From assembly GCA_030789695.1 (NCBI GenBank), contig CM061130.1, positions 13,135,860-13,199,859 on the forward strand: DNA of 64,000 bases. Direction: 5' to 3'. Shown here in pieces: positions 11,350-23,712 of the stretch; positions within the stretch are counted from its first letter, which is position 1, and the number at the start of each line of letters is the position of its first letter. This stretch comes from Scilla litardierei (taxonomy: Eukaryota; Streptophyta; Magnoliopsida; Asparagales; Asparagaceae). The notes under the pieces were generated by a model. The model saw only the letters and a program-made list of their open reading frames with translations. It was not told the origin of the DNA and did no database searches. Made by a program: the position numbers and the translations under genes.

Positions 11350-14300
11350 TCCTACCCACCTTAGAATAAAGTCCGTCCTCGGAATTTCTAACTATAAATA
11401 TATCTAGTCACTCTAGTAGCTACCCCAAATCATATCACATTATAATTCAAACCCGATATAGTCACTACAAGTGCTTATATATGCACTAGGTAGCCAAGCA
11501 GTAACACTACCAACATGTATATATTTACGCCCATTCTAACTTACACCTATCATAGTCAGTCAAATTCATACACGTACATCAATCATTCATATAATCACGT
11601 ACATCCCTATATAACTATTAAACACTTATTACATACCATGGTGCACATACTCACAAACAATTAAACAGTTCACACCAGCAAATACCATCGTAATACTCCA
11701 CGTTTAGATAACTAACTATGAACAAAACAATAAGGATACATTATTCCCTATATATCCTAGTGTACATCCAATGCCAACATATCAACACAAGTAACCACAA
11801 CACTCAATATTAAATCATGTTATTATATCTAAGACACATTTACCACTACTATAATTTCACAATTATATAGTCATTCAATTGCATGCAAATATTCCACTAT
11901 ATATTCACATCATATATGGTCCTATAACTATATTCACGACACGCCATACATACCATAGTCCCCAATACCTATAACTAAGCACATACTTACCCATGCATGG
12001 TGCACACCCACACACGCTAACATTTCATTCATATATTCCAATCATACCACTATATACTTAGCACATCTACACACCTAGTTTAGCTAGCACACATACGTTC
12101 ACACAGGCAAGTCCTTAGTAAATGACTATACCACGAGACCAACACCTATAACTATATACTGGTATAGCGACCCACAATCATGTGCGTAACACAACCAGTC
12201 ACAAACAATCCTATCACTATACATACATCATCCATCTCTATATTCATGGTACTACACGCAAACCACAGACATATATAACAATATACTTAGAGTATACACA
12301 CTCAAGCTTGAGTGAGACTCAAAACACATATCAGGATACTCTATATACGTAACACGGTATCTATACCTATACTAATACCACTCCAATCTATACACATCTA
12401 CCAACATAACCATATACATACCATAATGTCAATCACACTTAATATTTAGTCAGGTAACACCCACATAGTTCAATCACTTTATTTACCATAATAATATTAC
12501 AGACATCAGCACACGTATAATTATAATATCCTCCCTAATACATGCATTCATCGTATAGTCACATACATGTAACATATATATTCACACCATATCCATCTAC
12601 CTATAACTTGTATACCAACACATCTACTTATCCACACAAGTTAAGATATGCAATAATCGCATGGTATACACGCACACAACATCCCGTAAAAGCAAGCAAT
12701 ACCAATCAAAATTATAATCCTACTACTATACGTTTATCACATATATACATATAGTAAGCACATACCTACGTACGAGCACACGCCCACACGTACTAACATA
12801 TAGATCAAATAATAGGCATTCACATTTTACTATGAATACACCTAGTATCATTATACCTAATATACACATAACTTTACCAATATATTATTTTAACCATTAT
12901 TAAGTATCTCCAACTACTTACACCCCCAGTAGATATTCCAACACTGATTCTTATATACACAGACATCCCTAGAGTGGTATAGATATCCGCACACATACTT
13001 ATAAATACTAACACACATATAACTTCATAGATACCATGCAATTAAATGCACTACAACGGCATCACAATCTATACTAATGGGCCCACCATACGTTAATAAG
13101 GTTAACGTTGGCAACGGTAAGCACTAACGTGATAACCAAACAATAGTGAGGAAAACTGAAGACAAAATTGAAATGAAACAAGAACGGGATAAACGGGTTC
13201 AAGTGAGGCGACATACAAGGAAAAAGTTTGGTTGGATGGTACAAAATATAATTCAGAATAATCAAGTAGGGAAGAAAGATATAAGATACGAAGTAAGGAT
13301 ATACTAAAATGTAAATTATAAAATAAAAATATAACAATATCCTTATAAAATGTAGTAGTGTAACATGGAAGTTAAATCACGACATAAGAATTAGACGTAG
13401 AATAATGAGTATGGTGGTGAATGAATTATTTTGCAATTGGAGATAAATTTAAATGAAGATAGTATTTTATAAAAATTTGAAGTAGGAAAATGATATGTAT
13501 AAAATCGACACGCTGAATGCTGAAGTCCCATGTAACTTAGAAAAGTATATTAAAGGTAAGCGTGATGAGTTATTCGAATAAATTTTAATGGCATATGTAA
13601 GAAAAGAAATTATAAACTGAATTAGGGAAAATAGAAGTACGGTTCAGAATAAAATTAGTATATAAAAAAGAAAAAGGTATTTATATAGGTATGAAAAGTA
13701 TAGGCTAGAAAAATATTATAAAATAGTAATAAAAAATCTCGACAAAAGTTTTGAAATTCAAAAAAAAATGAATTCAAGTCAACGGAAGAGTATGAAGTCT
13801 AAGTAAATATATTAAAAATTTTCAAACGAATTTAAGCTTAGCGAATGATGAATATCGAAAATACTTTCAGAAAATTCAAGATTTGTAACAAAGAGATTCG
13901 AAAATTAACGACGATCGTCATGAGGCGATCTCGTGAATCGAGGGCAAGGAAAATGGTCGTATGATCAAAACGTAATCACGCCTAGGATATAACTCATGAA
14001 AATCTACTGGAAACTCCTACGGTCGACCAACTAAAGATTAGGAAACTTAGCGCTAAGACCTTCTAAGTAACTAGACTGTAATGAACTGCGTTCGGCTTGG
14101 CCCGAAATCGATAAACCCAATCGAACGACTAAAGAAATTTTAGAAGTCTAATATGGTCAGAGTTAGGCAAGAACCACTAAGGTAACTCCTAAGACGATTA
14201 TATCAATTTCTAGCATGGAGTCTAGCTAACGATCAGGGACCTCTAACTAACCAGCATAGACGTCTAACTAAGTCTTACCATAGTCCTGGTCTAATGGATT

Positions 14301-14487
14301 ACCCTACTAAGTTGAGACAGATGCTCGGGCATCACGTCTTCCAGCCACCTAAGACACAGAAAACGCTCTTATTAGACTCAGATTTTACGACTTGAATGTT
14401 TTGAATAATTACTGAATGTTTTTAGTATTATCGTTGTCCCGATATTTCGTAGTTGCAAAAGGACCTGCATGTGCCACCAATAAAACC
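11350..14487 (-). other. LARD internal region, non-coding with strong strand asymmetry
   Basis: No gag, protease, RT or integrase motif was seen on either strand. About 11390-13080 is A/C-rich and very G-poor on plus (many ACATA/CATAC phrases); about 13090-14000 switches to purine-rich plus sequence. The purine-rich tract (minus) sits next to the left LTR at 11350-11364. Confidence 0.8.
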
Positions 14488-17400
14488 TGTCACGACCCGC
14501 TTCCCATAAACGGAAGGCGAGGCGTAATGAGGTCCGCTCAGACTTGGAGCTGTGAGGCTACAAGTCTGATAAGCTTCTGAAAACAAACACTTCCAATAAC
14601 CATGTCCTTGCAACCACGAAGCGAAACAAAGATAATAATAATTTAAAGCAGAAAGAAACTCCACCAATAACATCCAGATTATTCCAAACATTCAGAGACA
14701 AGTCGTAAAGGAAAGTACAAGAGTCTAAAAAGAGGCCTAAAGCATGGTCGACTAAATACATAACACGACATAAAAGAGAGGTGCTACGCATCGACAACCT
14801 AACAACGACTAAGCAGAAAACAACAGCAACAAGAAAGAGCTCTAGGACTGGTCTCCAATGTCCTCGAACTCAACACCTGCAACCTGTTCGTCCTCGACGA
14901 CTAACTCTGGCTTACAACCTAACATGTGACACCCAAAAGAGAAAAGGGGCACATGTCAGCAAATCTACAAGAGACTTGTGCAAGGAAACAACCTAGCATT
15001 TCTAAAATATGCGATGACATGGCAGTTTAAGGTATGAATGTAGCAAGTAAGAAATTTCAACCAGTATGACATGACAAGGGTAGCAAAGCTACTAAAACAT
15101 TCACATGGATTTACAAGAAAAGTAAGCACGTCGTGCACAGAGTTTACGCCTTTTGGCTGGAGCAGCTGTACGGGCCAACTCCTGAGCTCAAGTGATCGCT
15201 TAACCCTACCCCTCTACGTGTAATCAGGCATTGGCTTTTGACCAACACTTGTGGCCCGCTTCTGGTTCACGAGCTAGGAAGTGTATTTGGCTTAGGGTTG
15301 TGCCTACAACGCAGGTGCCTAGCCTGAACAAGGAAGTACAGGTAGCTTGTGCTACGAAAGCAAACATTGAAGCATGGAATGACATGTTATGATGCATGGC
15401 TTGGTAAGAGTACAAATAAAGTGCGTACAGATATGGAATTTAAACGTGACAGGCATGGCAGAGCACAATTAAAATGCATACAGATATGGAAATTAAATGT
15501 GACAAATGTATGAATGGCATGGCAGGGTGTTAGATCTAGCTTCGTTGTCAAGCTAGATCTTGAAATTGCGTCTAGGTGACTATCATTTCGTCACCTAGTC
15601 TCTTTTAAGCTAAAAACGAGGGATAGCCTAAAACATGGCCTAAAACACAAGTTGGCAAGTTTCACTTGCCTGAAATACGTGCAGGTATCACAATTCTCAA
15701 AGTCCAATCACAGATTCACAAAGTCCAGAGCTCCCACGCTCAGTCCAACAATCAGCCTACAGTCCCGTATAATTAAGTTGGATTAGTGAGTTACAAAGCA
15801 GTAAAAATAATCGTTTTTAATCTTGAATTAACATGCGATGGTTGGGCTTCGTACGGTTAGAAATATGCCTTAACACGACGCGAGGGCTACACTGACGTCA
15901 GTTAGCGACGTCATGGGTTGGATTCCTGTAGTGCGTACGGTACGAAACGTCTGGTTCACTGTCAATAAAATACGTGCATGAATGAGTTTGTGACGACGGC
16001 TATAATAATTAGACAAGCCCTAAAACGTCTAGTGACCCAAATTTAATTAAGTTTTCTGTCCTACAGTGGGTGTTACATCACTATTAACGATCTTAAATTA
16101 CCAACTTGATTATTACGCTAAGTTGCTTGTACGAATAAACATACAACAATTTATCAAGCAATCTAGGTTCTCATTGGCTAGAAGTCGCGTACCCAATTTA
16201 TCCACCCTACAAATTATCAATTTAATATCAATAATGACGTTATTATCATATAAATAACATTATCATCATGTCTCTAGGCTGATTATCTACTTGTAGCGGT
16301 TCCCAACATAAGATTATTATTATTAACTAACAACAAAACTTGATAACATAAATTCTAATCTCTACTCTAACCTAAAATAGGTTTATAAGACTAACAAATT
16401 CTGTGTGCTGAAGGGTAACAAGTAAACACATGCTTACGTGTATAAACAGCGTTCTCCTCGCGGATGACCTAGCAAGGTGGTGCCGGATGACGGACGGGAG
16501 GCCGCTACACGCGTCAGGGCGAAGTAGCGTAGCTGCGACATAGAAGGAGTTGTTGTCGCAAAAACAACGACACAGGCGCTGTTACAGGCGGTCTCCGGCG
16601 GTGTGAACGCCGTGGAAAGGTGGAGGAGATCGTGGGGAGGCGGATTGCGGCGGTCTAAGCCTCAGTCAGTGGCTACGACAGCGTGAGGGGGTGATGCGCT
16701 TGGAGAATGGCCACTGCGCACGTTGGGGCGGATAACGACGGGGTTTGGTCGGAGTGTAGACCGTCGAAGGGCTGACGGGGAAGGATCCGACGATGTGGAG
16801 CACAGGGCGTTGCAGCTGGGCGGGGCAGCGCTTGGCAGCACTGTGAACAACAGCAGGCACTGCTGTCAGCGCTGCTGCGCTGCTGCCGCGGGAACACCGT
16901 GCCTGGAGGACTGCAGCGACGGGCTGAGGTCAGAGGGGAGGGCCGACGAGGGGGGGCAGGTCAGCATCCGGTCTTGGTCAGAGGGAGGACGAAGATGACG
17001 ATGCGAGGGGGTTTGTGTTGCGGCACTGGGTGCTTCTGCGTGGAAAATAGATGGCGGCGGTTCGTTGTGTATGCTGGGAACAATTTAGCCCTAGGATTAT
17101 GATAAATGGAAAGTAGGCTCACGTGAGGTGAGCAGGCGATACTTTAGAGTTTTATAAAATAAAGGAAATTAGGGTGTTGGCTTAGGACAGCATGTGAGGG
17201 CTCCTTAGGCTCACTTGGGTCTAGGTTTGGTTAGGATTGTTTATTTGTTTTAATGATTATTATCAACAACCAATGCTCTCTCTCACCCTCTCTCATGCTG
17301 GTGTGTGCGGCCAAGGCATAGGGGCCAGGTCAAAGTAATATTGAATGTATAATATTATTATTAATTAATTATAGGGGAAGTAACCAAATGAAACTTAGGG

Positions 17401-17786
17401 TTAACCAATTTTTAAACTGTGGAAAAAGTGAAAGTGGGTCAAACGGGACTCTAAAATTGTAAGATAAATACTGGGATGACCGTACCAACGAGAGAAACAA
17501 AACAAAGAAGACAAATCACAATATCGACGACGAGAAACGAAACTAAAAATAAAAAAGGCCTCACGATAAAAGTGAAAATCGCGACGTCTTATCAAACAAA
17601 GTCAAATCGTGGGAGAACGACCCGTGAAATGACGTTCCAAAATAATTCCACAATTTAATACTCTTTAAGATGGTCACAACGGCATATTATACTAAAGGGT
17701 TCGAATACAAACAAGGTCTAAGATAAATACGTGCACGAACAAGACTACGTGCACATAACGCGTACGATCGAAAACAGACCGTGACA
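14488..17786 (-). repeat. LARD LTR (right copy, 5' LTR in minus orientation)
   Basis: Begins TGTCACGACCC and ends CCGTGACA on plus, 3299 bp, 28 bp shorter than the left copy. The two copies agree closely but differ by scattered substitutions and small indels, so insertion is not very recent. Confidence 0.9.
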
Positions 17787-18707
17787 GCTATCGTAGGATT
17801 TACAGTCGCCTGTTGGTTCAACAGTCGACTGTCTGTCCCTTATCATTCGACTTTCCATATGGTAAGTTCCCATTATGAATTCTCACCTACCCTCTCTCAC
17901 TGTGCAAGATTTGACTGTGGATTCGTCAACAGTTGACTGTCGTGAGCCCAAATTCTATCCGTTGAGTTTTTCCTCATGGATTTCAAAGTAGTTATTGCTG
18001 AATTCATTTGTAGGGTTTGAGAAACCTATATAAGGATCATCTACTGTTCCATTGATTGGTTACTCATTCTTCCAAGTTCCATTTCGATATATCTCTCAAG
18101 ATTAAAGCTCTCAAACCCTAAAGCCCTAAGAATTCCTTTCTTCTATCTCTTGCTCTCCAACCTAGAACCAAAGAGATATCTTCTAGGCATTTGGTGCCGT
18201 CAAGAGAAAGGGCTTTCCTCTCTTCCAAGAGAGTCTTTCAACACACAACACACTTCTCCTTCAAGTTCTACTTCAAGGCATAGGTGATTGTAATTGTTGC
18301 TATCATATTTCATAACTTTCGTTATTTGAATTTACTCTCGGGTTGTGAAAGTGGTTTGCTTGCTCCCAAGTTGTGGGAGTCAAGGTCAATCGATTGTATT
18401 TCGATTTCACTTATAGGGTTGCTACAAGTGGGATTTAAGGAAACCTCAAGTTAGGGTTCTAACTTGAGTATTCGGTTGTTAACCGGGTGGAAAGGACGTA
18501 GGATTACCGGGAACAAGTTAGAAAGTGACTTGGGTAATCCAAACCATTGAAACATCCTTGCGTTTGCATTTGTTTCATTTTGGGTTTATTTCTATTCCGC
18601 ACTATTTTATTGGTTAGGAATTTAAATTGGTGTAACTATCTTTTTAAATTGCATAAATACTATTCAACCCCCCTTCTAGTGTTTTATCCATGGCCAGGGT
18701 CCTTACA

Positions 18708-20439
18708 CTTCGGTCTTCAGATTGATCCACCTTGCCGAACGAGTTGGTAACATCGATACATACTGCAGGAAAGGCAATTAAAACCAACTCCGAGTATCTT
18801 GCATGTTTCCTTATCTCACGTCTCGGTCTCGACATTTCTACAGAATACTTCGACTGAACGACCCTTGAAGACGAGCTATCTCCACCAACTTAGCTTGAGC
18901 CACCAACTACACCATCGATGGCCTGGAGCCCGCCTTCGGCTACTTTTGGTGTGGGTCAATCTGAGTCGTCGATCGACCGTTGTGGAGTATCAGACACGTT
19001 GTCAAAGACCTTCTTTAATTGTGTCTGTTCAACTTCCACCTTTGGCTCTTACTCCTTCTTTAGTAACTCCGACTCATCAAACGTTACATCTCTACAGAAT
19101 CACCTTCTTTTGTGTCAGAAACCATAGTCGATATCCCTTGACACCACTGCTGAAGCCTAAGAAGATGGCTTTCATGGCTCGAGCATCTAGTTTGTCTTCC
19201 TTCATGGTCCCAAACTCGAAGTGATCCATAGTCAAAAACTGGCTTTTTCGACCATACCTGCAAAGGAGGTCTTCCTTCCAATGTAGCAAGTGGTAGCCGA
19301 TTCACCAAATAGGTCGCGTATGCTAGGGCCTCTACCCAAAATTCCTTCGATAGGTCAGTAGTCGACAGCATGCATCGAACTTTCTCCAGCGAAGTCCGAT
19401 TCATCCTCTCTGCTACCTCATTCTGCTGCGACGTACCAGCAACAGTGAAGTTTCTATGTATCCCTTCTGATCTGCAGAATTTCTTGAAGAAATCTGACCT
19501 ATACTCACCACCGTTGTCACTTTGCAGATGCTTGATTCGCGGACCTGTCCCAGTCTCGACCAGCTTCTTCCACTCGATAAAAGTGCTAAGAATTTGGTCC
19601 TTCGACTTCAATGGAAACATCCATACCATGCGTGAGAAATTGTCAGTGAATGACACAAAGTAGTGTTTCCCTCCTTTTGAGGCCGTTCTACTCGGCCCCC
19701 AAACGTCGGTGTATACATAGTTAAGCACTGCCTTCATACTGTGGATGGCTATCTTAAATGAAGCACATGTCTGTTTCCCAAACACATGGTACTCGCAGAA
19801 CTCGATCTTCCAGGTCTTGGATCCTTTTAGACGACCCCCATCGATAAGCTTCTATAAAGCTTTCTTGCCCACATGACCTAGTCGCATGTGCCATAGCGTT
19901 GAGTCGCCCTCCTCAGCATCACTAGTCAGAGCTGTTGTGCCAGCTACGACTGAGCCATCCAAGTAATAGAGGTTACCTTGGCACTTCCCCTTCATCACGA
20001 TCATTGCTCCTCCGGTCACCCTCAGAGGTCCATTCTCTATGGTCACTCGATAACCCTTAGCTTCGAGTGAACTGAGCGATATAAGATTACGCCTTAGGTC
20101 TGGAACAAAGAGCACCTCCTCAATGTCTCATGTAACACCTTCGCCTATCCTCATCCACACTGTCCTGCCGCCTGTCGTGCTACAGGTTCGATCATCGCCC
20201 AGCAAGATCGTACACTTACCACCTTTACTGAATGTCTTAAATTATTCTATATGTGGCGTCATATGAAACGAGCACCCAGAGTCGAGCACCCAACCATCTG
20301 ACGTCATGCCTTCCGAAGCACCGACTAATACATACTCCTCGACCTCAATGCCATTAACGACATTGGCAGTTGCATCGTGCTTCTTCTTCTCCTTGGGGTA
20401 GTCTCTGGCCCAATGTCCTCTTTCTTTATAAAAACACAT
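18708..20439 (-). pseudogene. Copia protease-integrase remnant, truncated before RT
   Basis: Continuing on minus: protease with WVLDSGCSFHMTPH (about 20250-20295), a pre-integrase segment (LWHMRLGHVGKKAL, about 19855-19896) and the integrase core with its three acidic positions (YTDVWG, QSDNGGEY and NEVAERMNRT, about 19350-19720). The linker with IFLGFSSGVKGYR and DVTFDESEL (about 19060-19180) follows, then RPRREIRKHARYSE just before where RT should begin. Stops occur at 20242-20244, near 20130 and at 19852-19854, and a frameshift near 19250-19290. The sequence is cut at 18708 by the SIRE-1 LTR end, so the enzyme core is lost. Confidence 0.88.
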
Positions 20440-21212
20440 TGGTCCTTCGCCACCTTGCGCTGAGGGCCTCTTGTCTTATCTCTGGACTTAGATCTGAAAT
20501 ACCCTCTTCTTTCTCCACCCTTCTCAACATTATAACCCCTTACGACTGTAAGAGTGTCGCTTGAAGCTCGGCTGTTGATGTCCCTATCGTTCTTCCTAAA
20601 CTCGTTGCTCGTTAGATCATTGGACAACTCTTCGAATGTGATCGATTCCTTACCATAAGTAAGAACCGACACCAAGTACTCATACTCGATGGGTAGAGAG
20701 TTGAGGAAAATCTTCGCCTTGTCTTCATCATCGACCTTCACATCGACATTCCTCAGGTCGGTAAGAAGCGTGTTGTGGTAGTCGAGATGTTCCTCCATAG
20801 AAACCCCCTCGGTTAGCTTCAAGGCAAGCAGCTTCTTCTTCAAGTGTAGCCGGTTTTGGATGTTCTTCTTCATGTACTTTTCACCGAGCTCCTTCTAGAA
20901 CTTGCTTGCACTCGTCTCCTTCATATATGGGTATTTCTTCTCCTTCGACAGATACAGGCGGATGGTACCACACGCACTTCGATTCAGAGTTCTCCACTCT
21001 TGATCGGACATGCCCGTTGGCTTCTCGTCCAATGCGATATCTTGACCAAGTTGGTTCAAGATATCCATGACTTCGCATCTCCACATACTAAAGTTGATTT
21101 TACCATCAAACTTATCAATTTCAAACTTTGTGTTAGACACAATAGTCCGAGAGGATGAAGAATACCCAGAAATCAACGCCTTTGGAGAATCATCATTTCC
21201 AACGCTACTCAT
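20440..21212 (-). pseudogene. Copia gag (capsid) remnant
   Basis: Gag would form the virus-like particle. The frame starts MSSVGNDDSPKAL at 21212 and contains the copia gag core: KFDGKINFSMWR, then LEEKYM-like KYMKKNIQNRLHLKKKL, LPIEYEYLVS and the basic tail. A TAG at 20895-20897 replaces what is usually a Trp in the F-W-L-E-x-K-Y segment, but the same frame continues to about 20440. There a frameshift leads into the zinc-knuckle part, which reads CFYKERGHWARDY and has lost two of the three cysteines of the CX2CX4HX4C knuckle. Confidence 0.88.
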
Positions 21213-21246
21213 CTTTGCCTTCTACATTGATCTCCAACACCGTACT

Positions 21247-21258
21247 GCTCTGATACCA
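21247..21258 (-). other. Primer binding site of the copia element
   Basis: Reads TGGTATCAGAGC on minus, complementary to the 3' end of initiator tRNA-Met, a few bases inside the LTR edge at 21265. Confidence 0.9.
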
Positions 21259-21264
21259 ATTTAT

Positions 21265-22037
21265 TGTGCGACGAAGGCCCATCAATCACGACACAGCACA
21301 GTGGAATACATAGGATCATGGAGACCGAGGACAAAAGATCAGCTACGAACAAACAGAGCACAAACAAGATTGCTTTTAGGCCGTGGACGGCCAATGGGGA
21401 ACACCTGTGAACTTTATTACGAAAGGGAAAGAGCAATACAAATCTTTTCACTTTGTCAAACGAAGAAGAAGCATACAAGTCTATCCCAAAAGCTCACGCT
21501 ACTCTCTATGTTGGCTCTAACAAATGGCGGCTCTTACAAAGGATACAAAAATGTTCCACACACATAAACCCTAACCGAAAACCCCCTATTTATAACCCTA
21601 GGTTACAATAGGTGTCATCATTGGCTAGGAATTTCTTGGATACGGATCCCGACAATTACGACATCCGATCCAATAGCCGCTCTATGCAATTAATGCTGCA
21701 GCGCCCTAGTGGGCCCATCGCCGCTTCCTAGTGGGCCGCATCCCAATGGGCTCCCTTCAACCGATCGACCTTCATTCTGTGTCAAACGACCCAAGTGCCG
21801 AGCCTCGCATACGGGCCTTCATCCTTCGAACCTTCAAACGACTGATCGACTGAACACGAACTTTGACCACATTACGATCGACCGACCCAATGCCGAGCGT
21901 TCGACCCTCAAACTCGAATTGACGATCGATCATCCCAACTATGCTGACAAAGCCACTTGCCCAGCATCTTCGTATCTGAATTGTGCAAAGTCAGATAGGT
22001 TGAATCCAGCGTAGACGAGTTACCTCTGTTGGATACA
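21265..22037 (-). repeat. Copia 5' LTR (outer border uncertain)
   Basis: Inner edge TGTGCGACG (plus) lies 6 bp from the primer site. A TATA-like TTATAAATAG on minus sits near 21586-21596. Upstream of it (about 21740-21940) there are repeated CGATCGACC / TTCGACC / CGATCGAT phrases. The outer edge is placed at 22037 (...GGATACA) but could be at about 22027. Confidence 0.6.
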
Positions 22038-22735
22038 ACGTGTAGTTGGTTACAATGATCGATGACTTCGTGTTTGATGATAACAAACGTGTGTGAATAA
22101 TTTGATTCATGTGCTCAGTGTTTTCAGGAGTGGCAAGCTCGTAAATACTCAAAGGGTGACTTAGTCAAAGTGATGGAGAAATATGCAAAGAAGACTAGTC
22201 AAAGTGATGGAGAAATTGCAATTCATTTGCAATTTGGACTTGGTCAAATATGGAGAGAAATGGAAAGATCCCATTCATATCAAAAGCGATTGAACCAAAT
22301 CTCATGCAAATCAATTTGTGATTAAATGAGATCCTATTCAAATCCCATTTCTATCCAAATTCAAATCCTCTTCAAATCCAATTCAAACTCCAAATCCTAT
22401 TGTGATTAGAAGAGATCTTCCTTTTAATTATTTCAAATCCTATTTAAGTTAGTATTCATCCAATCTCCATATTCTAAGGGATTCTAATTGATATCTACCA
22501 CCTCCTATATAAACCCACATCCAAAGGAGAGCATCCATGCGGCTACAACAAACCAAGAGAGAGGGTGTGGCCAAAGCTTCCAAAAACCCTAGCCAAGCTT
22601 CATTGCCGAAATCTCCATTGCCAAGAGAAAGCTTTTCCGCTTCCATTGCCACACGCCAAGCCAAGCTCTCCTCCTCCTTGCAAGCAAGCTTCATTGCCAA
22701 GGTTTGTCCTCCTTTGTCACAACCCACAAAAGCTC

Positions 22736-22740
22736 TCCAT
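22736..22740. repeat. Target site duplication of SIRE-2, left (TCCAT)
   Basis: TCCAT precedes TGTTGAG at 22741; the identical pentamer follows ...CCTTACA at 31283-31287. Confidence 0.92.
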
Positions 22741-23171
22741 TGTTGAGTATTGGTGTTTCATACCAATCTTATTTTGATGATGATCACAACATTATGGTGT
22801 TGCTAATGACTCTCATGTTTTAGTCTCTCAGTTTTATTTCAAGAATACTTTGTTGGAGACTAATCACTTGGTGCAAGGATGGACATCAAGTGGAGAAGGA
22901 CCATTGCTTGGACTGAAGAAGTGCCAAAGCTTGGAGATGATGGAGAGCAATCAAGGCATCAAGTTTGAAGACTTAGACTCTAAGGAAAGCATTGTAATCC
23001 ATGTAATTTACTTTATTGCTTTCTCTCTCTTTTGAGTCTAGGATTAATGTAATGCCTTGTTAGATGGTTTACTCATTCATGCATATGCATTTAACCATCT
23101 TAATGAGCCTTAGGATTATCATAGAATCCAATCCAATAGGTTCACTCTATCCAAAGACTCATTTGGAGTCT

Positions 23172-23712
23172 CTGGCTTTCCATCAGTCGCCTGCTGAAGG
23201 AAACACAGTCGACTAGGTGATTTCCAGTCGCCTGTAGATCCTTCGACAGTCGCCTGATATGCACAGCTCAAGTCAACATTTTTATTGACTTAAACTTGAG
23301 CTTTACGCACATTCGACTACTGGTCTGTTTACAGTCGCCTGTATATTTACAGTCGCATGTAGATTGGTCATTAGTCGCCTGAGTAGCGTAAGTACAATCT
23401 CTGCATCTCTCTGTTGTTTCTCCATCTTATGCAGCAGACGACTAATTAAGGTTTTACAGTCGCCTGACTATTAGACAGTCGACTGTATTATTGACATCAC
23501 TCGCCTATGTGCTTAACTGGAGAAAGAGTGCATCTCTCTGTTTTATTCCATCCCCTGCAGCAGTCGCCTGCTGAAGGATTAACAGGTGCCTGTTCTGTTC
23601 TCAGTCGACTGTACTGTCTTCATCAGTCGACTTTCCTGGCTCAGATTATAGCCGTTGGATATTTTCTAGACATTGATCAGTCGACTGTCTTTTGATCATC
23701 AGTCAACTGTTC
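23172..23712 (+). promoter_or_regulatory. CAGTCGCCTG/CAGTCGACTG array in SIRE-2 U3
   Basis: About 20 copies or one-base variants of CAGTCG(A/C)CTG(T) in 540 bp, irregularly spaced. The CAGTCGACTG form is a 10-bp perfect palindrome. The array stops about 85 bp before the TATA-like box, the position of an upstream promoter region. Regulatory function is inferred. Confidence 0.7.

Larger units (their letters stand above)
8023..17786 (-). mobile_element. Large non-coding LTR retrotransposon (LARD), Tekay-like ends
   Basis: Two direct repeats of about 3.3 kb (8023-11349 and 14488-17786), each bounded by TGTCACG...CGTGACA, flank 3.1 kb with no retroviral coding. Orientation is inferred: on minus, the sequence before the LTR at 11350 is purine-rich (AAGGTGGGTAGGA) and preceded by a TTCCGAGGACGGA-like phrase, as at the 3' end of Tekay/Del chromovirus elements. 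Minus-strand sequence after the other LTR (14487 downward) has no clear tRNA-Met primer site. Flanks are CCTGT and GCTAT, so no target duplication is preserved. It needs all proteins in trans. Confidence 0.85.
6518..18707 (+). mobile_element. SIRE-1: 3' remnant of a SIRE-type Ty1/copia element, split by a LARD
   Basis: About 600 bp of non-coding 3' internal sequence (6518-7110) leads to a polypurine tract and a TGTTGAGTATTGG LTR start at 7126. The LTR resumes after the 8023-17786 insertion and ends in CCTTACA at 18707; joined length is about 1818 bp, close to the 1833-bp LTR of SIRE-2. The 5' LTR, gag and pol are absent to the left. Family placement rests on LTR start, size, PPT context and similarity of layout to SIRE-2, not on coding sequence. 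Confidence 0.8.
7126..18707 (+). repeat. SIRE-1 3' LTR in two pieces (7126-8022 and 17787-18707)
   Basis: The two pieces give one LTR of about 1818 bp starting TGTTGAG and ending TTACA. The U3 part carries the CAGTCGACTG/CAGTCGCCTG word array on both sides of the insertion, which confirms that the two pieces belong together. A TATA-like CCTATATAAGG lies near 18027-18037, downstream of the array. The right end abuts the copia pol remnant at 18708. Confidence 0.8.
18708..22037 (-). mobile_element. Tork-like Ty1/copia element, 5' half, degenerate
   Basis: On minus: LTR (about 22037-21265), tRNA-Met primer site, gag, protease, integrase and the linker before RT, then an abrupt end at 18708 against the SIRE-1 LTR. 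RT, RNase H and the 3' LTR are missing. The right border is uncertain because TGTTGGATACA at 22028-22038 could also start the next LTR. Confidence 0.85.

Noticed and set aside
12542..12754. 70-aa ORF in the LARD internal region
   Set aside because: Y/T/P-rich translation of biased ACATA sequence; no start context or homology pattern.
19370..19663. Plus-strand ORF opposite the copia integrase
   Set aside because: Antisense shadow of the integrase core, which has clear D-D-E motifs on minus.
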